NCBI RefSeq assembly: GCF_026625725.1
Contig: NZ_CP113060.1
Span: 186,001-250,000, forward strand
Origin: Pseudomonas sp. SL4(2022)
GTDB taxonomy: Bacteria > Pseudomonadota > Gammaproteobacteria > Pseudomonadales > Pseudomonadaceae
Direction of reading: 5' to 3'
Length of the DNA stretch: 64,000 nucleotides
Below are positions 30,846 to 38,983 of this stretch, in pieces; positions within the stretch are counted from its first letter, which is position 1, and every line of letters begins with the position of its first letter. Under the pieces are notes generated by a model. That model worked only from the letters and a program-made list of their open reading frames with translations. It was not told where the DNA came from and searched no databases. The translations under genes were made by a program, and so were the position numbers.

Positions 30846-32024
30846 TTATTCGGGCTTGCGATCACGGCCAAAGCCTGGACGCTGGCCATCACGACCAGGT
30901 TGGCTGCGACGTTTAACCGGTGCACCTGCCGGCTTGCGCGACGGGCGATCAGCCAGCTCAACGCCAGGACGCTGTGCCCCCGGTTTGGCCGGACGCTTCT
31001 TGTTAACGTCACTCGGGCGCTCAGCGACCGGCGTGCCCTTGCCTTGATCGGCACGTGGGCTGCGCGCCGGACGCTCAGCACCGTCACCACGGGCAGGACG
31101 CGAACGGCCTTGATCACCTGCGGTTGCTGGCGCACCGTGAGCCGGACGCAAAGTACGCTCCGGACGCGCAGCACGACCCACCGGCTTGGCCGATTTGCGC
31201 TGCAAACGGTCGAGTTTGTCGCGGGTTTTCTCTTTCATCTCCGGCAGAGCGACCGGCTTGAGGCCGACCTCCTCGCTGAGAATATCGACTTCGCGCTGGC
31301 TCATTTCACGCCAGCGGCCCATGGTCAGGTCCGAGGTGATAAACACCGGGCCGAAACGCACGCGCTTCAAGCGGCTGACCACCAGCCCCTGGGACTCCCA
31401 CAGGCGACGCACTTCGCGGTTGCGACCTTCCATCACCACGCAGTGATACCAGTGGTTGAAGCCTTCGCCACCCGGCGCTTCCTTGATGTCGGTGAACTTG
31501 GCCGGGCCATCTTCAAGCATCACGCCGGTTTTCAGGCGCTCGATCATCTCTTCGTCAACTTCGCCACGTACGCGCACGGCGTACTCGCGGTCCATCTGGT
31601 AGGACGGGTGCATCAGGCGGTTGGCCAGCTCACCGTCGGTGGTAAACATCAGCAAACCGGTGGTGTTGATGTCGAGGCGACCGATATTGATCCAGCGGCC
31701 ATCTTTCGGCCGTGGCAGACGGTCAAATACCGTCGGACGACCTTCCGGGTCGTCACGGGTGCAAATCTCACCTTCAGGTTTGTTGTAGATGATGACGCGG
31801 CGCACGCTTTCGGCAGCTTCTTCACGGCGGATCACCTTGCCATCGACGGCAATCGCATCGTGCAGGTCAACGCGTGCACCGAGGCTGGCGACTGCGCCGT
31901 TGACCTTGACGCGGCCAGCAGTAATCCAGGCTTCGATTTCACGGCGTGAAGCCAAGCCCATGCGCGCCATGACTTTCTGCAGTTTTTCGCCTGCGGGGCT
32001 GTATTCTTCGATTTCTTCACTCAT
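30846..32024 (-). CDS. rluB: 23S rRNA pseudouridine(2605) synthase RluB
   Basis: A 392-residue protein. An S4 RNA-binding domain opens it (KLQKVMARMGLASRREIEAWI, GRVKVNGAVASLG). The pseudouridine synthase core follows, with RLPRPKDGRWINIGRLDINTTGL, whose Asp is the nucleophile, and GRNREVRRLWESQGL. The last ~140 residues (from about 255) are a low-complexity tail rich in Arg, Lys, Pro, Ala and Gly. RluB modifies U2605 of 23S rRNA. It is the last gene of the scpA-scpB run. Tails of this kind vary widely among pseudomonads and are probably disordered RNA-binding extensions. Confidence 0.95.
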   Translation of the reverse strand: MSEEIEEYSPAGEKLQKVMARMGLASRREIEAWITAGRVKVNGAVASLGARVDLHDAIAVDGKVIRREEAAESVRRVIIYNKPEGEICTRDDPEGRPTVFDRLPRPKDGRWINIGRLDINTTGLLMFTTDGELANRLMHPSYQMDREYAVRVRGEVDEEMIERLKTGVMLEDGPAKFTDIKEAPGGEGFNHWYHCVVMEGRNREVRRLWESQGLVVSRLKRVRFGPVFITSDLTMGRWREMSQREVDILSEEVGLKPVALPEMKEKTRDKLDRLQRKSAKPVGRAARPERTLRPAHGAPATAGDQGRSRPARGDGAERPARSPRADQGKGTPVAERPSDVNKKRPAKPGAQRPGVELADRPSRKPAGAPVKRRSQPGRDGQRPGFGRDRKPE

Positions 32025-32156
32025 CTGGGCACCTCCCGGTGTTTTCTTTAGTGATTAGGACGATTCAGGCCAAGCCTATTCGTCAAAGGGGCGCGGAGCA
32101 TACGCGAAACACGGCGCGGACGCACGGGTTGAGGCTAGCCGCCTGATCGGAGGCCG

Positions 32157-32336
32157 TCAGCCTTTACGCCGACCGATGGTCGCCAAGCTCAGCAAACGCA
32201 TATCGGCTTCGGCCAAAACAGCACGCCGGGCAGCCTTGCCGAGCTTCTTCCAGCCTTTGATCTCGGCCTTGCTGCGCCCGCAACCGAGGCAGATAGCGCG
32301 CTCGAACTTGCACAGTCTGATGCAGGGATCTTTCAC
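32157..32336 (-). CDS. Small DUF1289-family protein
   Basis: A 59-residue frame starting with GTG at 32334-32336: VKDPCIRLCKFERAICLGCG, then RSKAEIKGWKKLGKAARRAV. The CIRLC...CLGCGR cysteine pattern and the following EIxxWKKL are the DUF1289 signature, a short Fe-S or zinc-binding-like protein of unknown function. TTAAGG lies ten bases before the GTG. The gene begins 33 bases after the scpB stop on the same strand and precedes rluB by 132 bases, so it probably belongs to that operon. It is easy to miss because of its size and start codon. Confidence 0.82.
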   Translation of the reverse strand: MKDPCIRLCKFERAICLGCGRSKAEIKGWKKLGKAARRAVLAEADMRLLSLATIGRRKG

Positions 32337-32369
32337 CGCACTGACGCCTTAACTGATACGACCTGCTTG

Positions 32370-33161
32370 TTAGTCAGGCAGCTGTTCTTTATCCAGGGTT
32401 GCGCGAGGCTCTTCGGCATCATCACGCTCATCGTCCTGCTCGGGTAAATCATCGAAGTCGGTTTTCAGCCCCTGCTCCATCGAATCGAGTTCAGCCAGCA
32501 GGCTGCTGAAGCTGGTTTCCTCGCTCGCTTCCACCGCAGGCTCATCGGCCAGGGCCAGGTCGGCACGCGCCTGCAGGCTTTGCGGTGCCTCCAGATCATC
32601 TTCAAAAGCCAGCACAGGCTCGGGTTCCAGTTCGCGCAGGGCGGCCAGGGGCGGTAATTCGTCGAGGCTTTTCAGGTTGAAGTGATCGAGAAAGGCCTTG
32701 GTGGTGGCGAACATCGCCGGCTTGCCCGGCACATCGCGATACCCCACCACGCGAATCCACTCGCGCTCCAGCAAGGTTTTGACGATATGACTGTTCACCG
32801 CCACACCGCGCACATCTTCGATTTCGCCACGGGTAATCGGCTGGCGATAAGCAATCAGCGCCAGGGTTTCCAGCATGGCGCGCGAATAGCGCTGCGGCCG
32901 CTCTTCCCATAGGCGACCCACCCAAGGCGCAAATTTCTCGCGCACTTGCAGGCGGTAGCCGGACGCCACCTCGACCAGCTCGAAGGCACGCCCTTCGCAG
33001 GACTTGCCCAGATGCGCCAGCGCCTTTTTGAAAACCGCCGGTTCCGGCCGCTCGGCTTCTTCAAAAAGCTCGAACAGGCGCTCCAGCGATTGCGGTTTGC
33101 CGGAGGCCAGCAGAAAGGCTTCGAGCAGGCTGGCCAGCTCACGAGGTTCATTAAGATTCAT
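32370..33161 (-). CDS. scpB: Segregation and condensation protein B
   Basis: A 263-residue ScpB kleisin-partner. Two winged helices are visible: LASLLEAFLLASGKPQSLERL...GRAFELVEVASGYRLQVREKF and RAMLETLALIAYRQPITRGEIEDVRGVAV with LLEREWIRVVGYRDVPGKPAMFATTKAFLDHF. The C-terminal ~80 residues are an acidic Glu/Asp-rich extension common in pseudomonads. With ScpA and an SMC-type ATPase it helps fold and segregate the chromosome. The ATG lies 2 bases after the scpA stop. Confidence 0.95.
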   Translation of the reverse strand: MNLNEPRELASLLEAFLLASGKPQSLERLFELFEEAERPEPAVFKKALAHLGKSCEGRAFELVEVASGYRLQVREKFAPWVGRLWEERPQRYSRAMLETLALIAYRQPITRGEIEDVRGVAVNSHIVKTLLEREWIRVVGYRDVPGKPAMFATTKAFLDHFNLKSLDELPPLAALRELEPEPVLAFEDDLEAPQSLQARADLALADEPAVEASEETSFSSLLAELDSMEQGLKTDFDDLPEQDDERDDAEEPRATLDKEQLPD

Positions 33162-33163
33162 GC

Positions 33164-34003
33164 TTATTCAGCCCGCGCACGCACATGGATTGGCCCAAAG
33201 GCCTCATTCTGCACCAGCTCAACCAGGGATTCCTTGATCAACTCAAGCACCGCCATAAAGGTCACCACCACGCCTAGTTTGCCTTCTTCGGCGCTGAACA
33301 GGCTGACAAAGGGCACAAACGCGCCACCCTTGAGGCGTTCGAGCACTTCGCTCATGCGCTCGCGGGTCGACAGCGCCTCACGGGTGACCTGGTGGCTTTC
33401 AAACATATCGGCGCGGCGCAGCACCTCAGCCATCGACAGCAAAACCTCCTCCAGACTGACATCCGGCAACAGCTTGCGCGCCCGCGCTTCGGGCGCGTCC
33501 AGACGCGGCACAGTAAGGTCACGACCGACCCGGCTAAGGCCATCGATACCTTCTGCAGCGGCCTTGTAACGCTCGTATTCCTGCAGACGGCGGATCAGTT
33601 CGGCGCGCGGGTCGTCTTCCTCGGCTTCGACCTCACTGGAGCGCGGCAACAGCATGCGCGATTTGATCTCGGCGAGCATGGCCGCCATCACCAGGTACTC
33701 GGCCGCCAGTTCCAGGCGCACCGCCTGCATCAGCTCGACATAGCCCATATACTGACGGGTGATTTCCGCCACCGGGATATCCAGCACATCAATGTTCTGT
33801 TTGCGGATCAGGTAGAGCAGCAGGTCCAGCGGGCCTTCGAAGGCTTCGAGAAACACCTCCAGGGCATCCGGCGGGATGTACAGATCGAGCGGCATTTCAG
33901 TGACCGCCTGGCCATACACCAGGGCAAATGGCAGCTCCTGCTGGGCATTGGCCTGATCCTGGGGATGGCTCTCGGGATGTTCCTGGGCTGGCACGCTGGA
34001 CAT
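33164..34003 (-). CDS. scpA: Segregation and condensation protein A
   Basis: A 279-residue kleisin. Core motifs are FEGPLDLLLYLIRKQNIDVLDIPVAEITRQYMGYVEL, AAEYLVMAAMLAEIKSRMLLPR and the C-terminal winged-helix part ELIKESLVELVQNEAFGPIHV. I prefer the ATG at 34001-34003; a GTG two codons upstream (34009) is also in frame. The N-terminal ~45 residues are a Gln- and Pro-rich extension. It bridges SMC heads together with ScpB. It lies 20 bases downstream of trpS. Confidence 0.95.
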   Translation of the reverse strand: MSSVPAQEHPESHPQDQANAQQELPFALVYGQAVTEMPLDLYIPPDALEVFLEAFEGPLDLLLYLIRKQNIDVLDIPVAEITRQYMGYVELMQAVRLELAAEYLVMAAMLAEIKSRMLLPRSSEVEAEEDDPRAELIRRLQEYERYKAAAEGIDGLSRVGRDLTVPRLDAPEARARKLLPDVSLEEVLLSMAEVLRRADMFESHQVTREALSTRERMSEVLERLKGGAFVPFVSLFSAEEGKLGVVVTFMAVLELIKESLVELVQNEAFGPIHVRARAE

Positions 34004-34023
34004 GGTCACTCTCGAAGGTAGGT

Positions 34024-35238
34024 TCAGCGGTAATTCAGGCCAAGGGCCAGGCGCACTTCACTGAGGGTTTCCCGCGCCTCGGAACGCGCGCGATCGGCGC
34101 CATCGGCGAGAATCTGCCGGACCAGATCAGGATTATCCTGATAATCCGCAGCACGCGCCTGCAGCGGCTGCAACTCCTGCTGCAGCGCCTCGACCAGAGG
34201 TGCCTTGCACTCCAGGCAGCCGATGCCGGCGCTGCGGCAACCTTGCTGCACCCACTCGCAGGTGGCATCGGACGAGTAGAGCTGGTGCAACGGCCACACC
34301 GGACAGTGTTGCGGATTGCCGGGATCATCACGATGCACCCGCACCGGATCAGTCGGCATGCGGCGGATCTTCTCCTCGATCGCCGAACCGCTGTCACGCA
34401 GGAAGATCGCATTATTGTTGGACTTGGACATCTTGCCGCCATCAAGCCCGAGCAGTTTGGGCGACTCGCCGAGCATGGCCTGCGGCTCAACCAGGAGAAT
34501 CTTGCCGCCACCTTCCAGATAGCCATACAGACGCTCACGGTCACCCAGGGTGATGCTCTGCTGATCCTTGAGCAGCGCACGCGCGGTTTCCAGCGCCTCA
34601 GCGTCGCCCTGCTCCTGATAAGCCCGGCGCAGGTGGTTGTAGAGCGTCGCGGTTTTCTTGCCCAGCTTGATGATCGCCGCCTCGGCCTTTTCCTCAAAGC
34701 CTGGCTCGCGGCCATACAAATGGTTGAAGCGCCGCGCCACATCCCGAGCAAACTCGATATGTGCCAACTGGTCACCGCCCACCGGCACCACGCCAGCGCG
34801 GTACAGCAGGATGTCAGCGGCCTGCAGCAAGGGGTAACCGAGAAAGCCGAAGGTGCTCAGGTCTTTGCCGTGCAGCTGCTCCTGCTGTTCTTTGTAGGAG
34901 GGCACGCGCTCCAGCCAGCTGAGCGGACAGATCATCGACAGCAGCAGGTGCAATTCGGCGTGTTCAGGGACTTGCGACTGGATAAACAACGTCGCCGAGC
35001 TGGGGCTGACGCCGGCCGCCAACCAATCCGCGGCCATGTCCATGACCCGCTGGGACAGCGGGCCGACATCGTCGTAATCGGTGGTCAGCGCGTGTAAATC
35101 GACGATGCAGAAAAAGCATTCATAGGTGTGTTGCAGCTTCACCCAGTTCTTCAGCACGCCCTGATAATGCCCCAAGTGCAGCAGACCACTCGGACGCATC
35201 CCAGACAGCACGCGGCGTTCAGCGTCAACAAGACTCAA
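34024..35238 (-). CDS. trpS: Tryptophanyl-tRNA synthetase
   Basis: A 404-residue class I aminoacyl-tRNA synthetase, of the longer Pseudomonas type. The HIGH-like motif is SGLLHLGHYQGVLKNW, and the KMSKS loop is LGLDGGKMSKSNNNAIFL. Other landmarks are FCIVDLHALT, LFIQSQVPEHAEL, YPLLQAADILLYRAGVVPVGGDQLAHIE. It charges tRNA-Trp. It starts 48 bases after the YciO-type gene and is followed by scpA with a 20-base gap, so it appears translationally grouped with both. Confidence 0.97.
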   Translation of the reverse strand: MSLVDAERRVLSGMRPSGLLHLGHYQGVLKNWVKLQHTYECFFCIVDLHALTTDYDDVGPLSQRVMDMAADWLAAGVSPSSATLFIQSQVPEHAELHLLLSMICPLSWLERVPSYKEQQEQLHGKDLSTFGFLGYPLLQAADILLYRAGVVPVGGDQLAHIEFARDVARRFNHLYGREPGFEEKAEAAIIKLGKKTATLYNHLRRAYQEQGDAEALETARALLKDQQSITLGDRERLYGYLEGGGKILLVEPQAMLGESPKLLGLDGGKMSKSNNNAIFLRDSGSAIEEKIRRMPTDPVRVHRDDPGNPQHCPVWPLHQLYSSDATCEWVQQGCRSAGIGCLECKAPLVEALQQELQPLQARAADYQDNPDLVRQILADGADRARSEARETLSEVRLALGLNYR

Positions 35239-35286
35239 AACGGACTACCTGAATAATCGAAAGAGCCCGATTATATATAGCCAGGC

Positions 35287-35916
35287 TCAAAGGTCATCCG
35301 TAAAAGGCGACGGATCACCGCACCCCACCCGAAACACCTCAGGCTCATCGTCGGTCAGGCTGACCACGGTGGAGGCCTCCAGCCCACCGAAACCGCCATC
35401 GATGATCAGATCGACCTGGTGCTCCAGGATCTGGCGCATTTCATAAGGGTCGCTCATCGGCAGCGTTTCACCCGGCAGGATCAGGCTGACGCTCATCAGC
35501 GGCTCATCCAGCTCGGCCAGCAAGGCCATGGCAATCGGATGACTGGGCACGCGCAGACCGATGGTGCGGCGCTTGGCATGCAGCAGCATACGCGGCACCT
35601 CACGGGTGGCATTGAGAATGAAGGTGTAAGGCCCTGGTGTATGACTTTTGAGTAGGCGGAAGGCGGCAGTATCGACCTTGGCAAAGGTGCCGAGCTGCGA
35701 CAGGTCGCGGCAGACCAGGGTGAAGTTGTGCTTGTCGTCCAGTTGGCGCAGGCGGCGAATACGCTCTACCGCGCTCTTGTCACCGATATGGCAGCCCACG
35801 GCATAGGAGGAGTCAGTCGGATAGATCACCACGCCGCCGTTGCGGATGATCTCCACGGCCTGCTTGATCAGGCGCGCTTGCGGGTTTTCCGGATGAATCT
35901 GGAAGAATTGGCTCAC
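35287..35916 (-). CDS. YciO/Sua5/YrdC-family protein (threonylcarbamoyladenylate synthase-like)
   Basis: A 209-residue protein of the YrdC fold. It starts with GTG at 35914-35916 (VSQFFQIHPENPQARLIKQA). Conserved parts are GGVVIYPTDSSYAVGCHIGD, RLRQLDDKHNFTLVCRDLSQL, HTPGPYTFILNATREVP and RTIGLRVPSHPIAMALLAEL. Relatives TsaC/Sua5 make threonylcarbamoyl-AMP for tRNA modification; YciO is a paralogue with a KxR...S site and less certain function. The reading frame extends upstream, but only through the rnm gene. It follows rnm by 13 bases, the same pairing as yciV-yciO in E. coli. Confidence 0.93.
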   Translation of the reverse strand: MSQFFQIHPENPQARLIKQAVEIIRNGGVVIYPTDSSYAVGCHIGDKSAVERIRRLRQLDDKHNFTLVCRDLSQLGTFAKVDTAAFRLLKSHTPGPYTFILNATREVPRMLLHAKRRTIGLRVPSHPIAMALLAELDEPLMSVSLILPGETLPMSDPYEMRQILEHQVDLIIDGGFGGLEASTVVSLTDDEPEVFRVGCGDPSPFTDDL

Positions 35917-35929
35917 GCTTGGTCCCTGG

Positions 35930-36793
35930 TCAAAGTGCAGTAGGCTGCTGGACATGTTGAAACCGTGCCCACAAGGGCGGTAGATCCTCGGGCACCGGGC
36001 GATAGACACCCAGCTCAGACCACTGGCCGGGCGCGTGAAAATCACTGCCTGCGCTGACGAACATACCGAATTCCCGCGCCAGAATCGCCAGACTGCCAAC
36101 CTGTTCGGCCGGCTGCATACCATTGACCACTTCCAGCGAATGCCCGCCTGCGCCAACAAAGTCGGCAATCAACTTGCGCCGCTTGGTACGCGTAAAGTCG
36201 TACTGCCAGGGATGCGCCAGGCTGACCCAGGCGCCTGCACGGCGCAGCGTATCCACAGCTTGCGCCAGTTCCGGCCAGTGCTGTTTGACGTCACCCAGCT
36301 TGCCCGAACCGAGCCACTTGCGGAATGCTTCGGCGCGATCCTTGACGTAACCGTTGAGCACCAGAAAGTCCGCAAAATGCGGCCGCGCCGGCGCATTGCC
36401 ACTGTCGCCCAATTCCTGCTGCAAGGCCCGTGCGCCCTCTAATGCCCCTGGCATGCCCTTGGCTTCCAGACGCCTGGCAATTTCTGCCGCGCGCAACCAG
36501 CGCCCCTCGTGTAGATCTGCAATGGCCTGCTGCAGGGCTGGCGCCTCGCGGTTGAAGGCATACCCCAGCACATGGATGGTCGCACCACCCCAGGTGCAGG
36601 ACAGCTCGATGCCATTGACCAGCTGTATACCCAGCGCTTGCGCCGCCAGCGCTGCCTCGTCCAATCCGTCGAGGGTGTCGTGATCGGTCAACGCCAGCAG
36701 ACGCACACCCCGTTCGAATGCCCGCGCCACCACCACAGCGGGCGCCAGGGCGCCATCCGAAGCGGTGCTGTGACAATGCAAATCAACGTCCAT
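35930..36793 (-). CDS. rnm: PHP-domain 5'-3' exoribonuclease Rnm (RNase AM, YciV/TrpH)
   Basis: A 287-residue PHP phosphoesterase. It starts [19 protein letters not shown] with the first metal-binding His-x-His. [54 protein letters not shown] and [17 protein letters not shown] supply the other ligands. The E. coli relative is a trimetal 5'-3' exonuclease that trims rRNA 5' ends and removes 3',5'-bisphosphate nucleotides. I chose the ATG at 36793; an in-frame ATG seven codons upstream is possible. It is the first gene of the run rnm-yciO-trpS-scpA-scpB and diverges from the yciI-type gene. Confidence 0.92.
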   Translation of the reverse strand: MDVDLHCHSTASDGALAPAVVVARAFERGVRLLALTDHDTLDGLDEAALAAQALGIQLVNGIELSCTWGGATIHVLGYAFNREAPALQQAIADLHEGRWLRAAEIARRLEAKGMPGALEGARALQQELGDSGNAPARPHFADFLVLNGYVKDRAEAFRKWLGSGKLGDVKQHWPELAQAVDTLRRAGAWVSLAHPWQYDFTRTKRRKLIADFVGAGGHSLEVVNGMQPAEQVGSLAILAREFGMFVSAGSDFHAPGQWSELGVYRPVPEDLPPLWARFQHVQQPTAL

Positions 36794-36944
36794 AGGGGGC
36801 ACTTTCCGAGTCATTTATGTTTGTTATTATGCCGGCAGATGTGGATTCTTGCTGGCTTGCACCAAGATTTACTCGACTTTGCCCGGACAGGCTGCTTTTC
36901 TCCCTTGGCGGCGACCTGTACCCAACACGTTTTTAAGGACTGAG

Positions 36945-37244
36945 ATGCTCTACGCGATCATTGCCACCGATGTGCAAGACTCCCTGGACAACCGTCTGAG
37001 CGCCCGCCCGGCGCACTTGGCGCGCCTGGAACAACTGAAAACGGAGGGCCGCCTGATTCTCGCCGGGCCGCACCCAGCCGTCGACAGCAATGACCCAGGC
37101 CCAGCAGGGTTTTCCGGCAGCCTGATCGTCGCCGAGTTCGAATCACTGCTGGCCGCGCAGCAATGGGCTGATGCCGACCCCTACCGGGCCGCCGGGGTGT
37201 ATGCCAGCGTCGTGGTGAAACCTTTCAAACTGGTCCTGCCTTGA
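36945..37244 (+). CDS. YciI-family protein
   Basis: A 99-residue ferredoxin-like-fold protein starting [21 protein letters not shown]. The His and Asp of [12 protein letters not shown] match the conserved pair of YciI, whose function is not settled. TTTAAGGACTGAG gives a good ribosome site. The reading frame extends upstream to 36849 without any family similarity. The 151-base spacer to rnm should hold two promoters. Confidence 0.93.
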   Translation: MLYAIIATDVQDSLDNRLSARPAHLARLEQLKTEGRLILAGPHPAVDSNDPGPAGFSGSLIVAEFESLLAAQQWADADPYRAAGVYASVVVKPFKLVLP

Positions 37245-37295
37245 AGCCATTCCTTCGTTGAACCACCCGATAACAACTAGAAGATAGGAGTTCCG

Positions 37296-37697
37296 ATGCG
37301 TCCAGGCCCGCTGTTTCTGCTCTTGACCCTGTGCTTGCCGGCCACCATCCAGGCCGAGGAAATTCCGCCGCAACCACTGGCAGAAGCCACGTCGGTACAG
37401 GCGCAAATCGATGATCTGGAACAGCGCCTGGCACTGAGTGAAGAGCAGCGTGAAGCCCTCAGCGCAGAACTGCAAAGCACGACAGATGAGCGCGAGACCC
37501 TGCAACTGCAGCGTCTGCGCCAGGAAAATCAGCGCCTCAAGCTACAACTGAAAAAACTTCAAGCCAGCGCCCCGCCACCCCTGATCAGCGAACAGCAGAT
37601 GTGGTACGCCATCGGTGCCGGCTCTACCCTGCTCGGGGTGCTCATCGGAGCCCTGCTGCGCCGCGGGCGCCGCTCGCACAGCGAGTGGCTTAACTGA
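37296..37697 (+). CDS. Putative membrane-anchored periplasmic coiled-coil protein
   Basis: A 133-residue protein I cannot assign to a named family. Residues 1-21 form a signal peptide (LFLLLTLCLPATIQA). Residues ~30-90 are a long amphipathic coiled coil rich in Gln, Glu and Leu (QIDDLEQRLALSEEQREAL...QRLKLQLKKLQ). Residues ~105-124 are a transmembrane helix (WYAIGAGSTLLGVLIGALL) followed by a basic tail. This layout resembles the C-terminal half of YgiM-type SH3/coiled-coil proteins, without the SH3 domain. It ends 3 bases before the response regulator and is probably co-transcribed, so an envelope-stress role is plausible but unproven. Confidence 0.82.
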   Translation: MRPGPLFLLLTLCLPATIQAEEIPPQPLAEATSVQAQIDDLEQRLALSEEQREALSAELQSTTDERETLQLQRLRQENQRLKLQLKKLQASAPPPLISEQQMWYAIGAGSTLLGVLIGALLRRGRRSHSEWLN

Positions 37698-37700
37698 CCC

Positions 37701-38378
37701 ATGAGCCGCCTGCTACTGATCGACGACGACGTCGAACTCTGCGAACTGCTGGCCAATTGGCTGACCCAGGAAGGCTTCCAGGTCAGCGCCTGCCACGACG
37801 GCAGCAGCGCCCGCCAGGCGCTGGACATATCCAGCCCGGACGCCGTCGTACTGGATGTCATGCTGCCTGACGGCAGCGGCCTGGAATTGCTCAAGCAACT
37901 GCGCAGCGACCACCCTGAACTGCCGGTGCTGATGTTGTCGGCCCGTGGCGAGCCGCTGGATCGGATTCTCGGCCTGGAGCTGGGGGCTGACGACTACCTG
38001 GCCAAACCCTGCGACCCCCGCGAACTCACCGCCCGACTGCGCGCCGTGTTGCGCCGCAGCCTGCCGACCAGTTCCAGCAGCCCGCTAGATCTCGGCGACC
38101 TGCATTACAGCCAGATACGCGGCACCGTGACCCTGGGCGAGCAGGACGTACTACTGACCCTCTCGGAAAGCCGCATCCTCGAAGCGTTGCTGCAACATCC
38201 AGGCGAACCGGTGGATAAACAAGTACTGGCGCAACTGGCCCTCGGCCGCAAGCTGACCCTGTATGACCGCAGCCTGGATATGCACGTCAGCAACCTGCGC
38301 AAGAAACTCGGCCCGCACGCCGATGGGCGCCAGCGCATCCTGGCGCTGCGCAGTCGCGGCTATTACTACAGTGCCTGA
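37701..38378 (+). CDS. cpxR: OmpR-family response regulator, CpxR-like
   Basis: A 225-residue response regulator. The receiver domain starts MSRLLLIDDDVELCELLANWL with the acidic pair, has the phosphorylation site in AVVLDVMLPDGSG and LGADDYLAKPCDPREL. The C-terminal winged helix contains LTLSESRILEALLQHPGEPVDK and LDMHVSNLRKKLGPHADGRQRILALRSRGYYY. It pairs with the histidine kinase two genes downstream. A spy/cpxP-type gene in between and a CpxR-like repeat ahead of it make the Cpx assignment likely. P. aeruginosa PA3204-PA3206 has this same order as I recall. Confidence 0.9.
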   Translation: MSRLLLIDDDVELCELLANWLTQEGFQVSACHDGSSARQALDISSPDAVVLDVMLPDGSGLELLKQLRSDHPELPVLMLSARGEPLDRILGLELGADDYLAKPCDPRELTARLRAVLRRSLPTSSSSPLDLGDLHYSQIRGTVTLGEQDVLLTLSESRILEALLQHPGEPVDKQVLAQLALGRKLTLYDRSLDMHVSNLRKKLGPHADGRQRILALRSRGYYYSA

Positions 38379-38411
38379 GCACTGCTTGGCTAAATCCACC
38401 GCGCCCCGCTC

Positions 38412-38427
38412 TTTACCGAAGCTTTAC
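38412..38427 (+). promoter_or_regulatory. CpxR-box-like direct repeat upstream of spy/cpxP-type gene
   Basis: TTTAC at 38412-38416 and again at 38423-38427, eleven bases apart start to start. Read on the other strand this is GTAAA-N6-GTAAA, near the known CpxR consensus GTAAA-N5-GTAAA. A possible -10 (TAGACT) lies at 38460-38465, placing the box at about -60 to -45, a sensible activator position. Confidence 0.7.
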
Positions 38428-38508
38428 CTTGCCCTGACTGCCCTTGACCTTGACCGCCCTAGACTGGGCTCATCCGGTACTTACCGGTTTCAGACAAGGA
38501 GACACACC

Positions 38509-38919
38509 ATGCGCAAGACCCTGACTGCTGTACTGCTCGCCATGACCCTGCCAGCCCTGGCCATGGCAATGCCCGAGGGCGGCCCACGCCACGGCGGCGA
38601 GCACGGCTCCCGTCTGTTTAAAGAGCTCGACCTGAGCAAAGAGCAACACCGCGAAATCCGCAAACTGATGGGCGAGCAGATGAAAGGTCGCCACGAGATC
38701 ACCCAACGCTACCTGAGCAAACTGCCAACGGCTGAACAGAAAGCCATGCAGGATGAGCTGAAAGCGGCCGAGGGAAAGCAACACACGGCCATCCGCGCGC
38801 TGCTCAAGCCCGAGCAACAGAAAGCCTTTGACGAACACCAGCTGAAAATGAGCGAACGCCGTGCAGAAATGGCCGAGTTCCAGGCCTGGAAAGCCGAGAA
38901 GGACAAACAGGCCAACTAA
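38509..38919 (+). CDS. Spy/CpxP-type periplasmic LTXXQ protein
   Basis: A 136-residue secreted protein. A signal peptide is clear (MRKTLTAVLLAMTLPALAMA). The mature part is helical and highly charged, with LFKELDLSKEQHREIRKLMGEQMKGRHEI, LPTAEQKAMQDELKAAEGKQ and LLKPEQQKAFDEHQLKMSERR, two LTxxQ-like turns (LSKEQ and LKPEQ). Spy is an ATP-independent chaperone; CpxP inhibits the sensor CpxA. Placed between the regulator and kinase genes, it is probably the module's own feedback subunit. GACAAGGAG lies just before the ATG. An intrinsic terminator follows. Confidence 0.85.
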   Translation: MRKTLTAVLLAMTLPALAMAMPEGGPRHGGEHGSRLFKELDLSKEQHREIRKLMGEQMKGRHEITQRYLSKLPTAEQKAMQDELKAAEGKQHTAIRALLKPEQQKAFDEHQLKMSERRAEMAEFQAWKAEKDKQAN

Positions 38920-38938
38920 GCCTGAAGCCATCCCACCA

Positions 38939-38968
38939 CCGCCGAGCCACCGGGCTCGGCGGTTTTTT
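38939..38968 (+). terminator. Rho-independent terminator between spy-type gene and cpxA
   Basis: CCGCCGAGCC-ACC-GGGCTCGGCGG is a strong hairpin followed by TTTTTTG. It would limit read-through into cpxA, so the small periplasmic protein can be made in excess over the kinase. Confidence 0.9.
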
Positions 38969-38983
38969 GCATGAGGAATAGCC

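Noticed and set aside
36849..36944. Longer yciI start at 36849
   Set aside because: The extra 32 residues are unlike the family, while the ATG at 36945 has a good ribosome site.
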